This document shows, piece by piece, positions 1 through 6,914 of a stretch of 9,169 nt of DNA. A model generated the notes under the pieces. That model made no database searches and was not told the DNA's origin. It worked only from the letters and a program-made list of their open reading frames with translations. The DNA is from Acidobacteriota bacterium (GTDB taxonomy: Bacteria; Acidobacteriota; Blastocatellia; RBC074). The position numbers were made by a program, and so were the translations under genes. The stretch lies in assembly GCA_022614735.1 (NCBI GenBank), contig JAKEHZ010000354.1, positions 1-9,169 on the forward strand. The letters run 5' to 3'. Within the stretch, counting starts at the first letter, position 1. Each line of letters opens with the position of its first letter.

Positions 1-62
1 AGCGAAAGGAGGCCCATTTTCGCTTGTTTCGTCTATTTTCGCTTGTTTCGCATTCTCTCTTC
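1..62 (-). repeat. 9-nt-periodic palindromic element, cut by the window edge
   Basis: Read on the minus strand, a purine leader GAAGAGAGAA (62 to 53) is followed by CGAAACAAG (50-42), CGAAAATAGA (41-32), CGAAACAAG again (31-23) and CGAAA (22-18). After a loop of about 10 nt the complementary arm begins: AGCGAAA at 1-7 pairs with TTTCGCT at 18-24 without a mismatch and then runs off the window. The core TTTCG recurs on the plus strand at 18, 27, 37 and 46, a spacing of 9, 10 and 9 nt. Order, spacing and leader match the elements after glmU and glmS, with CGAAA replacing CGGAA. The missing arm and its length are inferred. Confidence 0.65.
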
Positions 63-106
63 GACTTTAGTAAAAGCGACACATGAATGAAACTCACTCA
101 CTAAGG

Positions 107-136
107 TTATTTCCGTTCGTTCCGATTTCTCTCTTC
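107..136 (-). repeat. Degenerate half-copy of the CGGAA repeat element
   Basis: On the minus strand, 11 bases after the stop of the beta-propeller gene, the leader GAAGAGAGAA (136-127) is followed by CGGAACGAA (124-116) and CGGAAATAA (115-107). This is the same leader and unit order as in the elements after glmU and glmS, but only two units remain and no complementary right arm follows. The leader recurs exactly at 62-53, so two relatives lie in tandem here. It looks like a decayed or partial copy, and no separate terminator for the propeller gene was seen. Confidence 0.55.
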
Positions 137-147
137 AGCCGCAACCC

Positions 148-3066
148 TCAGTTGCCGGTAAATGAAATCTTAATCCCCACCTTGCTCGATTTGTTAGTTG
201 TGCCGACTGTAGTCGTGACTATCACATCGACATCTGTCTTGCCGGCAAGCGATGGAGCGAGGTTCACGTCAACCAGATCACCGCCGATAGAATCAGGGTT
301 GGGAACCGCAACGATCGTTGTCACATCAACATCGCCGATCTTTACCTTAACGCTATCCGCATTGCGCCAGCCCGTACCGAAAACTCGCAGGATGTTCGGA
401 TTGGCTTCCGTGCCCACCGAACAGGGCGGATCTGTGAATGTAATCGAAGCATCGGGGTTCCTCCTCCCGCACTTCACCAGCGCGATTCCATTACCGTCGC
501 CGGTCGTCGTGAAGACACCGGGCGAGGCTTGCAGCACTTTTACTCTACCACTGGATAGAGTGCCGTTGTTATTGACTACGACTTCGACTCCATCGGAAGG
601 CTTGACTGCTTGCGGAACTAAAAAGTTCACCTGTGTTGGAGAAACCGAGATCAGAAGCGCGGGCAGTCCGGCAACCGTAGCTTTCACGCCCGCTATCTCT
701 AACCCGGGCGGCCCTGAAGCCGTGGTGTTGGCGAGGTTGGTGCCCTGTGCAAGAGCGCTCGAGCCGAATGCGACTTCTCCTACCTCGAAGCTCGCCGCAT
801 TTGCGACTGTCAGTGGCTGGGTTTGAACCGGCAGGAATGAAATTTTTGCCTTGTTACTCTCTAAAGCAGTGGTCGCGGGAATTATCACCGAGAGATCGAG
901 GTCTGCCTTATCTACCTGATCTTTAGTCAAAGTGACGTTGATCTGGTCGAGCCCGGCAAAAAACCCCTGGGCGCCACTGAAGCTCGGAGTCAGAGTCACA
1001 TCGCCAATTTTGACCTGAGTGCTCTGTGAATTGCGCCAACCCGTCCCGTAGATGACCAGGGTATTAAACCCTGCATCGTTACCCACCGAGCACGGAGGGC
1101 TTGTCAGCAGAAAGTTCATCCCGTCCGGTGAGACTGCCCCGCAATTGGCCGCTGCCGGACCTTTGCCATCGCTGGTGACGGTAAATATGCCCGGTGCATT
1201 ATCAACGACTTTGACTTTGCCCGCCGACTGCACTCCATTGTTGTTGATTGTGAAATCGACCGCGTCACCATTTGCAATGCCCGGCGGCAGGACGAAATTG
1301 ACCTGTTCCCCCGAGACGTAAAACAGCTGCGCCGCTATCTTACCCACTGTTACTGTCACGCCATTCAAGATAAACGGCAGCTGCGCGGTCGACGCGCCCT
1401 GAGTTGTATTCGCCAACTGAGTGCCAAACGCGGCAGCGATCGAGCCACGCGCGACCTGGGTCGAATCGAAGCTCGCAGCGTTGGCAATCTTCGCTTCCTG
1501 AGAATTCTTGCTTGTTACCGGGCGAACCAAGGCCTGGAAAAGATCCGGCACAGGCGACACGCTCGGCTCGAGTAGTTGTGCGATAAAGTTGAATGATGTC
1601 AGATTGCCGCTCGGATCAATAAAAGATGATGTCGTATTAGTCCGCTGATCAAGGAAGAGATCCGAAGCCGATGTGAAAGTGAGCTGAAGGAACTTGGCAC
1701 TGGTAATGTCGTAGCGGAAAACCTCCTTGCTGCCATCCGCGTTGTCTGTATTCACATTGCTGGGTGTGGCCGGAGTTAGATTGAGCGATGAATCGAACGA
1801 GAGAAATGTTCCAACCGAATTAATACTGGGCAGAAAATTATAATCTATGCGCGCCAGCTCAGCCTGTGTCAACGGGGTAGAGATAGTCTGGTTGGTGAGC
1901 TTGGTGAAAGCCTTGCTGGTGATGTTGTAGAGCCAGAGCTCGCGTGTACGGTCCGCGTTGTTGTTATCGAAGTTACCGGCCGACTCTATGACCATCAGTG
2001 TTCCGTCATGGTTGATCGGATGGGTATATGCCGCCAGCAGATTCATCGGCGCATTCCCATCGAGCACAAATGTGGCGCCGTCCCCGGCCAGAACTGGAAC
2101 GAGGGCTATGCCGGTCGTATCGGTAACCTGTGTGAAGCTGTCGACCGGATCGCCGACTCTATAAAAGAAAATCTCGCCGTTGAAATCACTGTTCTTATTC
2201 GCGTTCGCGCCCGGATAATTGAAGCCTGAGAGGAAGGCCATGACCTGGCCGTTGCCGCTAAGTTTGGGAGAGGAGTTGAATCCTTTGACGACGAAATTGA
2301 CGGTGGCGTCTTCATCACGCGAAAGTGTTACCTGTGAATATTGCTTTTGCGGCACGCGGTAGAGGAAGACATCGCCATTGCCATCGTCATTTGCGGCAGT
2401 GAACTCTGTGGCTCCGTTCGGGATTGCATTGAAAGTTCGACGAGTTGAAACGAATCCGATCACTGTGCCATCTATATTAATTGTTGGCTCATAGTTGGTA
2501 AAAATCCCTTTGATAAACTCATTATCAAAGTTTTTGCCGGTATTTGTGATGCGGGTGAAAGTCGCGGTCGTCGCGCCACGCGGCAAATCGGCCAGGTAGA
2601 TTTCATAATTGTTATTATCGTTCGTCGTGTCGCCCAGTGATGCGTTTGAGACAAAGACGATCTTGGTCCCATCGCCGCTGATGGCCGGCGTTACATTGTC
2701 GATTATGGTAAGCACCTTACTCTCGTCTGCCGGGTCTTTGATATCCGCTGTGTTGGTAATCTGAATAACGCTTTGCGAATCAACATCGTAGACGTAAATC
2801 TCGGTGTTGCTGTCGACGTTGTTGCCGTTGTAGTCGTTGATCGAATCGAAAACCAGGCGTTTGCCATCATTACTCGCACCACGCACATAGGTTCCAATCA
2901 CATTGGTTGGAACAGCCAGTGGGATGATCGTAACTTCCTCGGTTGGGATCTGTTGCGCGCGGGAAGTGGCGAGATTACTTTTTAAACCAAAGACCGCGAA
3001 ACATAAAATGGCAAAAACGGGTAAAAACAGAAGAGGTCTTTTCACGCTCTGAAACTCCTTTGACAT
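148..3066 (-). CDS. Secreted TolB-like beta-propeller protein with two TIGR03437-type domains
   Basis: 972 aa from the ATG at 3066. A GTG two codons upstream is also open, but the GGAA ribosome-binding site lies 9 nt from the ATG and only 3 nt from the GTG. Residues 1-37 form a signal peptide: K9 R10, a hydrophobic stretch at about 12-28, and a likely cut after S-R-A at 37. Residues of about 60-510 hold six or seven PD40/WD40-like blades, with a recurring pattern of P-x-I-x-x-x-G-x-x-hydrophobic-x-F, an Asn/Asp-rich loop, E-I-[YF]-x-Y and a final Q-[IVL]-T. Two homologous beta-sandwich repeats follow, each opening with ANAASF (N529 and N756) and sharing the VNF-x-[LV]-P, PPCSVG and GTGWRN motifs. 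Each has a conserved Cys pair (NCG or KCG, then PPCSVG), plausibly a disulfide. TIGR03437 is common at the C-terminus of exported acidobacterial proteins and has no proven function. No catalytic residues were recognised. A binding or surface role is inferred. Confidence 0.9.
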   Translation of the reverse strand: MSKEFQSVKRPLLFLPVFAILCFAVFGLKSNLATSRAQQIPTEEVTIIPLAVPTNVIGTYVRGASNDGKRLVFDSINDYNGNNVDSNTEIYVYDVDSQSVIQITNTADIKDPADESKVLTIIDNVTPAISGDGTKIVFVSNASLGDTTNDNNNYEIYLADLPRGATTATFTRITNTGKNFDNEFIKGIFTNYEPTINIDGTVIGFVSTRRTFNAIPNGATEFTAANDDGNGDVFLYRVPQKQYSQVTLSRDEDATVNFVVKGFNSSPKLSGNGQVMAFLSGFNYPGANANKNSDFNGEIFFYRVGDPVDSFTQVTDTTGIALVPVLAGDGATFVLDGNAPMNLLAAYTHPINHDGTLMVIESAGNFDNNNADRTRELWLYNITSKAFTKLTNQTISTPLTQAELARIDYNFLPSINSVGTFLSFDSSLNLTPATPSNVNTDNADGSKEVFRYDITSAKFLQLTFTSASDLFLDQRTNTTSSFIDPSGNLTSFNFIAQLLEPSVSPVPDLFQALVRPVTSKNSQEAKIANAASFDSTQVARGSIAAAFGTQLANTTQGASTAQLPFILNGVTVTVGKIAAQLFYVSGEQVNFVLPPGIANGDAVDFTINNNGVQSAGKVKVVDNAPGIFTVTSDGKGPAAANCGAVSPDGMNFLLTSPPCSVGNDAGFNTLVIYGTGWRNSQSTQVKIGDVTLTPSFSGAQGFFAGLDQINVTLTKDQVDKADLDLSVIIPATTALESNKAKISFLPVQTQPLTVANAASFEVGEVAFGSSALAQGTNLANTTASGPPGLEIAGVKATVAGLPALLISVSPTQVNFLVPQAVKPSDGVEVVVNNNGTLSSGRVKVLQASPGVFTTTGDGNGIALVKCGRRNPDASITFTDPPCSVGTEANPNILRVFGTGWRNADSVKVKIGDVDVTTIVAVPNPDSIGGDLVDVNLAPSLAGKTDVDVIVTTTVGTTNKSSKVGIKISFTGN

Positions 3067-3112
3067 AACCACAGATTCCGATGGGATCAGAACCTTTCAT
3101 TTAAGAGGGCGG

Positions 3113-3141
3113 ATTATACTCATCCATTCGCTGCTTGTCGA
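3113..3141 (-). promoter_or_regulatory. Sigma-70-type promoter of the beta-propeller gene
   Basis: On the minus strand a -35 box TCGACA (3141-3136, five of six consensus bases) is followed after exactly 17 nt by a perfect -10 box TATAAT (3118-3113). Transcription would begin near 3105 and leave a leader of about 40 nt before the ATG at 3066. The site lies downstream of the terminator at 3219-3258, as expected for an independently transcribed gene. Confidence 0.7.
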
Positions 3142-3218
3142 ATATCGTGGTTTCTTCATCATCTTCTGAATTTTAATCCCAGCGAAATCAAGAACGTCCC
3201 ACAAACAAAATACTTGCG

Positions 3219-3258
3219 AAATAAAATCGGGGATGTATCTTAAAGACACATCCCCGAT
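3219..3258 (-). terminator. Rho-independent terminator of the small 86-aa gene
   Basis: Positions 3226-3258 form a hairpin with arms of about 14-16 bp, containing ATCGGGGATGT and its complement, one G-U pair and a very small loop. On the minus strand the stem is followed at once by TTTTATTT (complement of 3226-3219), the U-rich tail of an intrinsic terminator. No T-run follows on the plus strand, so it acts for the minus-strand gene whose stop is 35 nt upstream. Confidence 0.85.
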
Positions 3259-3292
3259 AGATTGAGACAGATAGTTCTCGATTTTAATACTC

Positions 3293-3553
3293 TTAAGCGG
3301 CTTTCGGACTGACATACTGATCATAGTGGCGAGCTGGTTCCCAGTCACGGATTTCTTCCACGACCGGTTCCGGGAAACGCTCTTCCAGATCAACCATTTC
3401 GACAGCCTCTATGTAAACACGCTCCATATTTTCAGGCTGAAAGCCGTTCTTCTGGCACGCAGCGACGTGTCGCCGCACGATCGCGTCAACCTTCTCCCTC
3501 TTTTTCTTGGGCAGTCTGTTGACCGCCTTCAGTGTGTCGCTTGAGATTTTCAT
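3293..3553 (-). CDS. Small charged hypothetical protein
   Basis: 86 aa from the ATG at 3553. A GTG directly before it would add one residue, and the purine run AGGGGGAAAG just upstream could serve either start. I do not recognise the family. The protein is hydrophilic with no signal peptide or membrane segment. Its N-terminal half is basic (PKKKREK near residue 16) and probably helical, with a single Cys in the AACQKNGF stretch. The second half is acidic and ends in a W-E-P-A-R-H-Y-D-Q-Y segment. Support for a real gene is its purine-rich ribosome-binding region and the strong terminator 35 nt after the stop. It is divergent from the ferredoxin-yvcK block. No promoter could be assigned. Confidence 0.6.
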   Translation of the reverse strand: MKISSDTLKAVNRLPKKKREKVDAIVRRHVAACQKNGFQPENMERVYIEAVEMVDLEERFPEPVVEEIRDWEPARHYDQYVSPKAA

Positions 3554-3556
3554 CAC

Positions 3557-3963
3557 TCTATCTTTCCCCCTTTCCGAAGTTTTGTCTATTTAATGTTTTT
3601 TAGTTTGTTTAATCTACCCGCCTAAATATTCTTGTTTATTAAGAAATACTCAGGATGTAGAATCAGCCCAGCGTCCATTAACCACGGATTGAACGAGAAT
3701 ATACACATTCCCTGCATTTTCTGTGCACAAAAATTCATTTGATACACATTATTTTTGGTTAACCAATGCTAAATTTCTGTAAGACAATAATATCCGGTTT
3801 TCATAATTAATTTGAGCGGTGCTTAACTGGGAAGACCAACATCTAGAACTAGCTTGACGCATCGCGAAAATATGATGCACACTGACCTTGAATGAGAAGG
3901 CTGGAGTAATCCCTTGCCCCACCAGACTTCCCACGCGATAAAAAAAACACCCGAAGCGGAGAA
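3557..3963. other. AT-rich intergenic region between divergent genes
   Basis: About 400 bases with no convincing gene, separating the minus-strand 86-aa gene from the plus-strand ferredoxin gene, so it should hold promoters for both. A 12-bp perfect palindrome TTGGTTAACCAA lies at 3755-3766 and could be an operator. A TTGACG hexamer at 3854-3859 resembles a -35 box, but the only TATAAT-like hexamer nearby (TATGAT, 3871-3876) is just 11 nt downstream, too close. GCATC/GATGC arms (3859-3863 and 3874-3878) flank that stretch. None of these is strong enough to call as a site. Confidence 0.5.
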
Positions 3964-4329
3964 ATGGCGAAATTTGAACATCACATCTTCGTCTGCACAA
4001 ATCAGCGTCCTCCAGAAAACCCCCGAGGATGCTGCGATCCGGAAGGCCTGGGAAATTTACAAATACTATTTAAAAAGGCGCTGGCCGAGTGTGGTTTGAA
4101 AGCAACGGTGCGGGCCAATCGATCAGGTTGTCTCGACCAGTGCGAGCACGGCCCAACTGTCGTGATCTACCCCGAGGGTGTCTGGTACGGAGGTGTTAAG
4201 CCCGAAGACGTGACCGAGATTATCGAGTCACACATCATCAATAAGACACCAGTTACACGGTTGATGCTCGCTGATGGATGCATCAATACTCCAGTCTGTC
4301 AGCACAAGCAGCCGCGAAAATCAGAGTAA
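3964..4329 (+). CDS. Thioredoxin-like [2Fe-2S] ferredoxin
   Basis: 121 aa, a small cytoplasmic electron carrier of the thioredoxin-fold [2Fe-2S] type (Aquifex aeolicus Fd1 and the NuoE-related family), not the plant type. The cluster ligands are visible: C11, then 12 residues to C24, and C56-x3-C60 in the GCLDQC motif. The segment from VVIYPEGVWYGGVKPEDV to about residue 83 is the hallmark second half of the fold. C23 and C43 are extra cysteines, and C24 is preferred as ligand because the C-x12-C spacing matches the family. The residues after about 105, including two more Cys, are a variable tail. The ATG gives the family-typical MAKFEHHIFVC start, although GGAG lies only 2 nt before it. The next gene starts 5 nt after the stop, so the two are probably co-transcribed. 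The redox partner is unknown. Confidence 0.9.
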   Translation: MAKFEHHIFVCTNQRPPENPRGCCDPEGLGNLQILFKKALAECGLKATVRANRSGCLDQCEHGPTVVIYPEGVWYGGVKPEDVTEIIESHIINKTPVTRLMLADGCINTPVCQHKQPRKSE

Positions 4330-4334
4330 TAAAT

Positions 4335-5336
4335 ATGTCTGCAACCGACCCCATTAACCTCGTCACCATTGGTGGCGGCACTGGTCTTGCAACATTGCTC
4401 AGAGGGTTGAAATCATTTCTCAACCTGGCGGAGCAACGGATTGCGATGACCGCTATTGTTACTGTGACCGATGACGGGAAGAGCTCCGGCCGCTTGCGCG
4501 GCGAGTTCTCAGTCCTACCACCGGGAGATATTCGCAGTTGTCTGGTCGCACTCGCGGACGAGGACCAGCTCATTACTCAACTCTTTCGTCACCGCTACCC
4601 CGGCGACGGTGCACTTGGCGGGCACTCGCTCGGAAATTTGATCATCCTCGCACTCAACCAGCTCAGTGGTGATTTTCTCACTGCGGTCGATCAGGCACGC
4701 GAGATGCTCGGGATCAGGGCGAGGATCCTGCCATCGACATTGGATCGCGTCGATCTGGTCGCGCGAGTCGGTAACCGGATGGTGCGAGGGCAGGTTTCAA
4801 TCAAATCCCAGAACGCCCCGATCCACGAGCTGGCGCTTACTCCACCTTTCGCCAGGGCTCTCCCGGCCGCCATCGATGCCATTCTCCGGGCCGACCTCAT
4901 AACTCTCGGTCCCGGCTCTCTCTTCACCAGCGTCATTGCTACTCTGCTCGTTAAGGAGATCTCACATGCTCTCGTGGAATCGAGAGCGAAGAAAATTTAT
5001 ATCTGCAATGCGATGACCGAATATGACGAAACCGACGGATATACTGCCGTCGATCACGTCAGGCGGGTGCTGGCCTATGCTCCGGAAATGCGGCTCGATT
5101 ATGCCCTCTTCAATTCCGCGCCTATCTCGATTGAGATGTGCGAACGATACGCGGCTGAGAAAGCTGTCGCGCTCGAACCGCCGGACGGTGTGCCGGCAGA
5201 CTTGAGGGAGATGCAGTTCGTCGCTCTGCCGCTGGCTTCCGAATCCCGTTTTGTTCGTCACGACCCGGAGAGGCTGAGCCGGGCGATTTTTGAGATTTAT
5301 AATCGATCAAAACACAGAGCGGTTAGACAGGATTAA
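4335..5336 (+). CDS. yvcK: YvcK/CofD-family protein (gluconeogenesis factor, UDP-sugar binding)
   Basis: 333 aa from the ATG at 4335, close to the roughly 317 aa of Bacillus YvcK. An upstream in-frame ATG at 4278 would lie inside the ferredoxin gene and add 19 unrelated residues. Family motifs run in order: IGGGTG (12-17), TDDGKSSGRLR (45-55), PPGDIR (62-67), GHSLGN (96-101), LGPGSLFTS (191-199) and, near residue 230, IYICNAMTEYDETDGYT. YvcK is needed for growth on gluconeogenic carbon sources and for normal cell-wall synthesis in Bacillus, and is reported to bind UDP-GlcNAc; the CofD relatives are 2-phospho-lactate transferases. Here it sits between a ferredoxin gene and glmU/glmS, which supports the UDP-GlcNAc link. 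Position 49 is Lys, where the Bacillus protein has Gly (DDGGSSG). The last three codons and the stop lie in a palindromic repeat. The rapZ and whiA neighbours seen in Firmicutes are absent here. Confidence 0.92.
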   Translation: MSATDPINLVTIGGGTGLATLLRGLKSFLNLAEQRIAMTAIVTVTDDGKSSGRLRGEFSVLPPGDIRSCLVALADEDQLITQLFRHRYPGDGALGGHSLGNLIILALNQLSGDFLTAVDQAREMLGIRARILPSTLDRVDLVARVGNRMVRGQVSIKSQNAPIHELALTPPFARALPAAIDAILRADLITLGPGSLFTSVIATLLVKEISHALVESRAKKIYICNAMTEYDETDGYTAVDHVRRVLAYAPEMRLDYALFNSAPISIEMCERYAAEKAVALEPPDGVPADLREMQFVALPLASESRFVRHDPERLSRAIFEIYNRSKHRAVRQD

Positions 5337-5414
5337 CAGGATTGGACAGGATTGAAGAAAAAAGAAGTTTTGATCCCTATCATCAATCCTGTCCAATCCT
5401 GTTAATCCTGTCTA
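5324..5414. repeat. 32-bp perfect inverted repeat built of ACAGGATT units, at the yvcK 3' end
   Basis: Arms 5324-5355 and 5383-5414 are exact reverse complements over 32 bp, with a 27-nt A-rich loop between them. Each arm holds three copies of ACAGGATT (left arm at 5327, 5336 and 5346, a spacing of 9 and 10 nt). The left arm begins inside yvcK and encodes its last residues R-Q-D and the TAA stop. As RNA it would be a very stable hairpin, but no U-run follows on the plus strand, so it is not a textbook terminator. The architecture matches the elements after glmU and glmS, though the repeated word differs. Confidence 0.92.
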
Positions 5415-5438
5415 TTCCCTACGCCCCATCATTCCGTG

Positions 5439-5467
5439 TTTCGATTTAACTGATACTTTCGTATAAT
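5439..5467 (+). promoter_or_regulatory. Possible promoter of glmU
   Basis: A perfect -10 hexamer TATAAT lies at 5462-5467, between the yvcK palindrome and glmU. The hexamer 17 nt upstream, TTTCGA (5439-5444), matches the -35 consensus at only three positions, and there is no extended -10 TG. Transcription would start near 5474 and leave a leader of about 50 nt. Its position suggests that glmU-glmS can be expressed independently of ferredoxin-yvcK. Confidence 0.45.
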
Positions 5468-5524
5468 TCGCAGACTTTGCTGTTCCTCCCCAGTCAAACC
5501 TATAGCCACTAAGAGGAAACAATT

Positions 5525-6907
5525 GTGAGCACACCAATCAACATCCTGATCCTAGCTGCCGGTCTCGGCACACGCATGAAGAGCGATCAAGCCAAGGTTT
5601 TGCATAAAATCGGCAGTCAGACGATTATCGCGCGCCAGTTGCGAACTGTTGCGGAGCTTTCGCCTGAAAAGATCTTCATCATCGTCGGTCATCAGGCTGA
5701 AAAGGTCGAAGAGATCGCGCGCGCCGCGACAAATGAAGCGATAGCCGAAAAACTGCACTTCGTGCTGCAGAGCGAGCAGCGGGGCACCGGCCACGCAGTT
5801 AAATGCGCGAAGGGAGTTTTGGAAAAAGCGCATGGCCTGGTGCTCGTCATCAATGGCGATGTTCCTCTGGTCAAAGCGGACACGCTTCGTAAACTGATCG
5901 CCGAACATGAACGCGGTAACTCCGCGGCGACATTCATTACGATTCGCATAGCTGATCCTCCGGCTTATGGTCGTGTTATCCGCGATGAAAATGGCAGGTT
6001 CATGAAGATCATCGAGGAACGCGATTGCACTCGCGAAGAGCGAGCGATCACCGAGCTCAATCCCGGCCTCTACTGCTTTAATATCCCAGCTCTGCTCGTC
6101 GCGCTCGACAAGCTCGAGCCGAGAAATGCGCAGAACGAGTACTATTTGACCGATGTTCCGGAGCATCTTCTCGCTGCAGGTCTTACGGTCGGGACGGTTC
6201 TGCACGAAGACGCCCGTGAACTCGATGGGGTCAACACTCGGGCTGAGCTGGCAGAGATGTGGAAACGCCTGCGCCACCAGACTCTCAATCGCCTGATGGC
6301 CGAGGGGGTGACGATCATCGACCCCGATTCGACCTACATTGACGATAGCGTAGAGATCGGCCGCGACACGATCATCCATCCGCAGGTGATCATCGAGGGC
6401 AATTCACGTATTGGCCGCAATTGTGAAATCAATTCGTGGTCGCATCTGACAAATGTCGAAATTGGTGACGAGTGCAGGGTGCTCAACTCTTGCGTCCTGG
6501 TTGACACCAAATTGACGGCGCGCAATTCGGTCGGCCCTTTCGCGCATTTGCGGATGCGCGCCGAATTGGCGGAAGAAGCCGTCGTAGGCAATTTCGTTGA
6601 GGTCAAGAAATCGAAGCTCGGCCGTAAAACCAAATCAATGCATCTGACCTATCTCGGCGATGCAACGATCGGCGACCGCGTCAATATCGGCGCGGCGACT
6701 GTGACCTGCAATTACGACGGCAAGCAGAAGCACCAGACGATCATCGAGGATGACGTAAAGATCGGATCGGACACGATGCTTATCGCCCCGGTCCGTGTGG
6801 GGCGGGGCTCGGTTTCAGGCGCGGGCTCGGTGATCACCAAAGATGTCCCGCCTGACTCGCTCGTCGTAGGTATGCCGGCGAAAGTCATCAAGAAACTCAA
6901 AGAATGA
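5525..6907 (+). CDS. glmU: Bifunctional UDP-GlcNAc pyrophosphorylase / glucosamine-1-phosphate acetyltransferase
   Basis: 460 aa (E. coli enzyme 456). It acetylates glucosamine-1-phosphate with acetyl-CoA and then transfers UMP from UTP, giving UDP-GlcNAc for peptidoglycan and LPS. It starts at GTG 5525, with the ribosome-binding site AGAGGA at 5512-5517, 7 nt upstream. The N-terminal uridylyltransferase domain (about 1-235) shows LAAGLGTRM (10-18) with R17 and K24, GTGHA (87-91), NGDVPL (110-115) with metal-binding D112, and NEYYLTDV near 205. The left-handed beta-helix of hexapeptide repeats (about 255-455) carries the acetyltransferase site: HLTYLGDA with the catalytic-type H373, N396-Y397 in TCNYDG, and the VGNFVEVKKSKLG segment. 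Both activities should be intact. Residue 23 is Ala where E. coli has Pro (QAKVLH against LPKVLH). glmS follows 142 nt later, beyond a large palindrome. Confidence 0.97.
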   Translation: MSTPINILILAAGLGTRMKSDQAKVLHKIGSQTIIARQLRTVAELSPEKIFIIVGHQAEKVEEIARAATNEAIAEKLHFVLQSEQRGTGHAVKCAKGVLEKAHGLVLVINGDVPLVKADTLRKLIAEHERGNSAATFITIRIADPPAYGRVIRDENGRFMKIIEERDCTREERAITELNPGLYCFNIPALLVALDKLEPRNAQNEYYLTDVPEHLLAAGLTVGTVLHEDARELDGVNTRAELAEMWKRLRHQTLNRLMAEGVTIIDPDSTYIDDSVEIGRDTIIHPQVIIEGNSRIGRNCEINSWSHLTNVEIGDECRVLNSCVLVDTKLTARNSVGPFAHLRMRAELAEEAVVGNFVEVKKSKLGRKTKSMHLTYLGDATIGDRVNIGAATVTCNYDGKQKHQTIIEDDVKIGSDTMLIAPVRVGRGSVSGAGSVITKDVPPDSLVVGMPAKVIKKLKE

Positions 6908-6914
6908 AAGAGAA

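Noticed and set aside
83..826. 247-codon plus-strand open frame
   Set aside because: It lies antisense to the TIGR03437 region of the propeller gene, has a Thr/Ser/Pro-rich composition typical of a reverse-strand shadow, and shows no family motif.
3097..3393. 98-codon minus-strand open frame
   Set aside because: It runs through the terminator hairpin and overlaps the end of the 86-aa gene in another frame; it also contains the propeller-gene promoter.
3854..3876. TTGACG plus TATGAT as a ferredoxin promoter
   Set aside because: The two boxes are only 11 nt apart, too short for sigma-70, and no -10 hexamer fits at 16-18 nt.
3749..4000. 83-codon minus-strand open frame reaching into the ferredoxin gene
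   Set aside because: It overlaps the ferredoxin start region, has no recognisable motif and no clear ribosome-binding site; the region reads better as intergenic.
5552..6379. 275-codon minus-strand open frame
   Set aside because: It is fully antisense to glmU, whose motifs and length are complete; no recognisable domain on the reverse strand.
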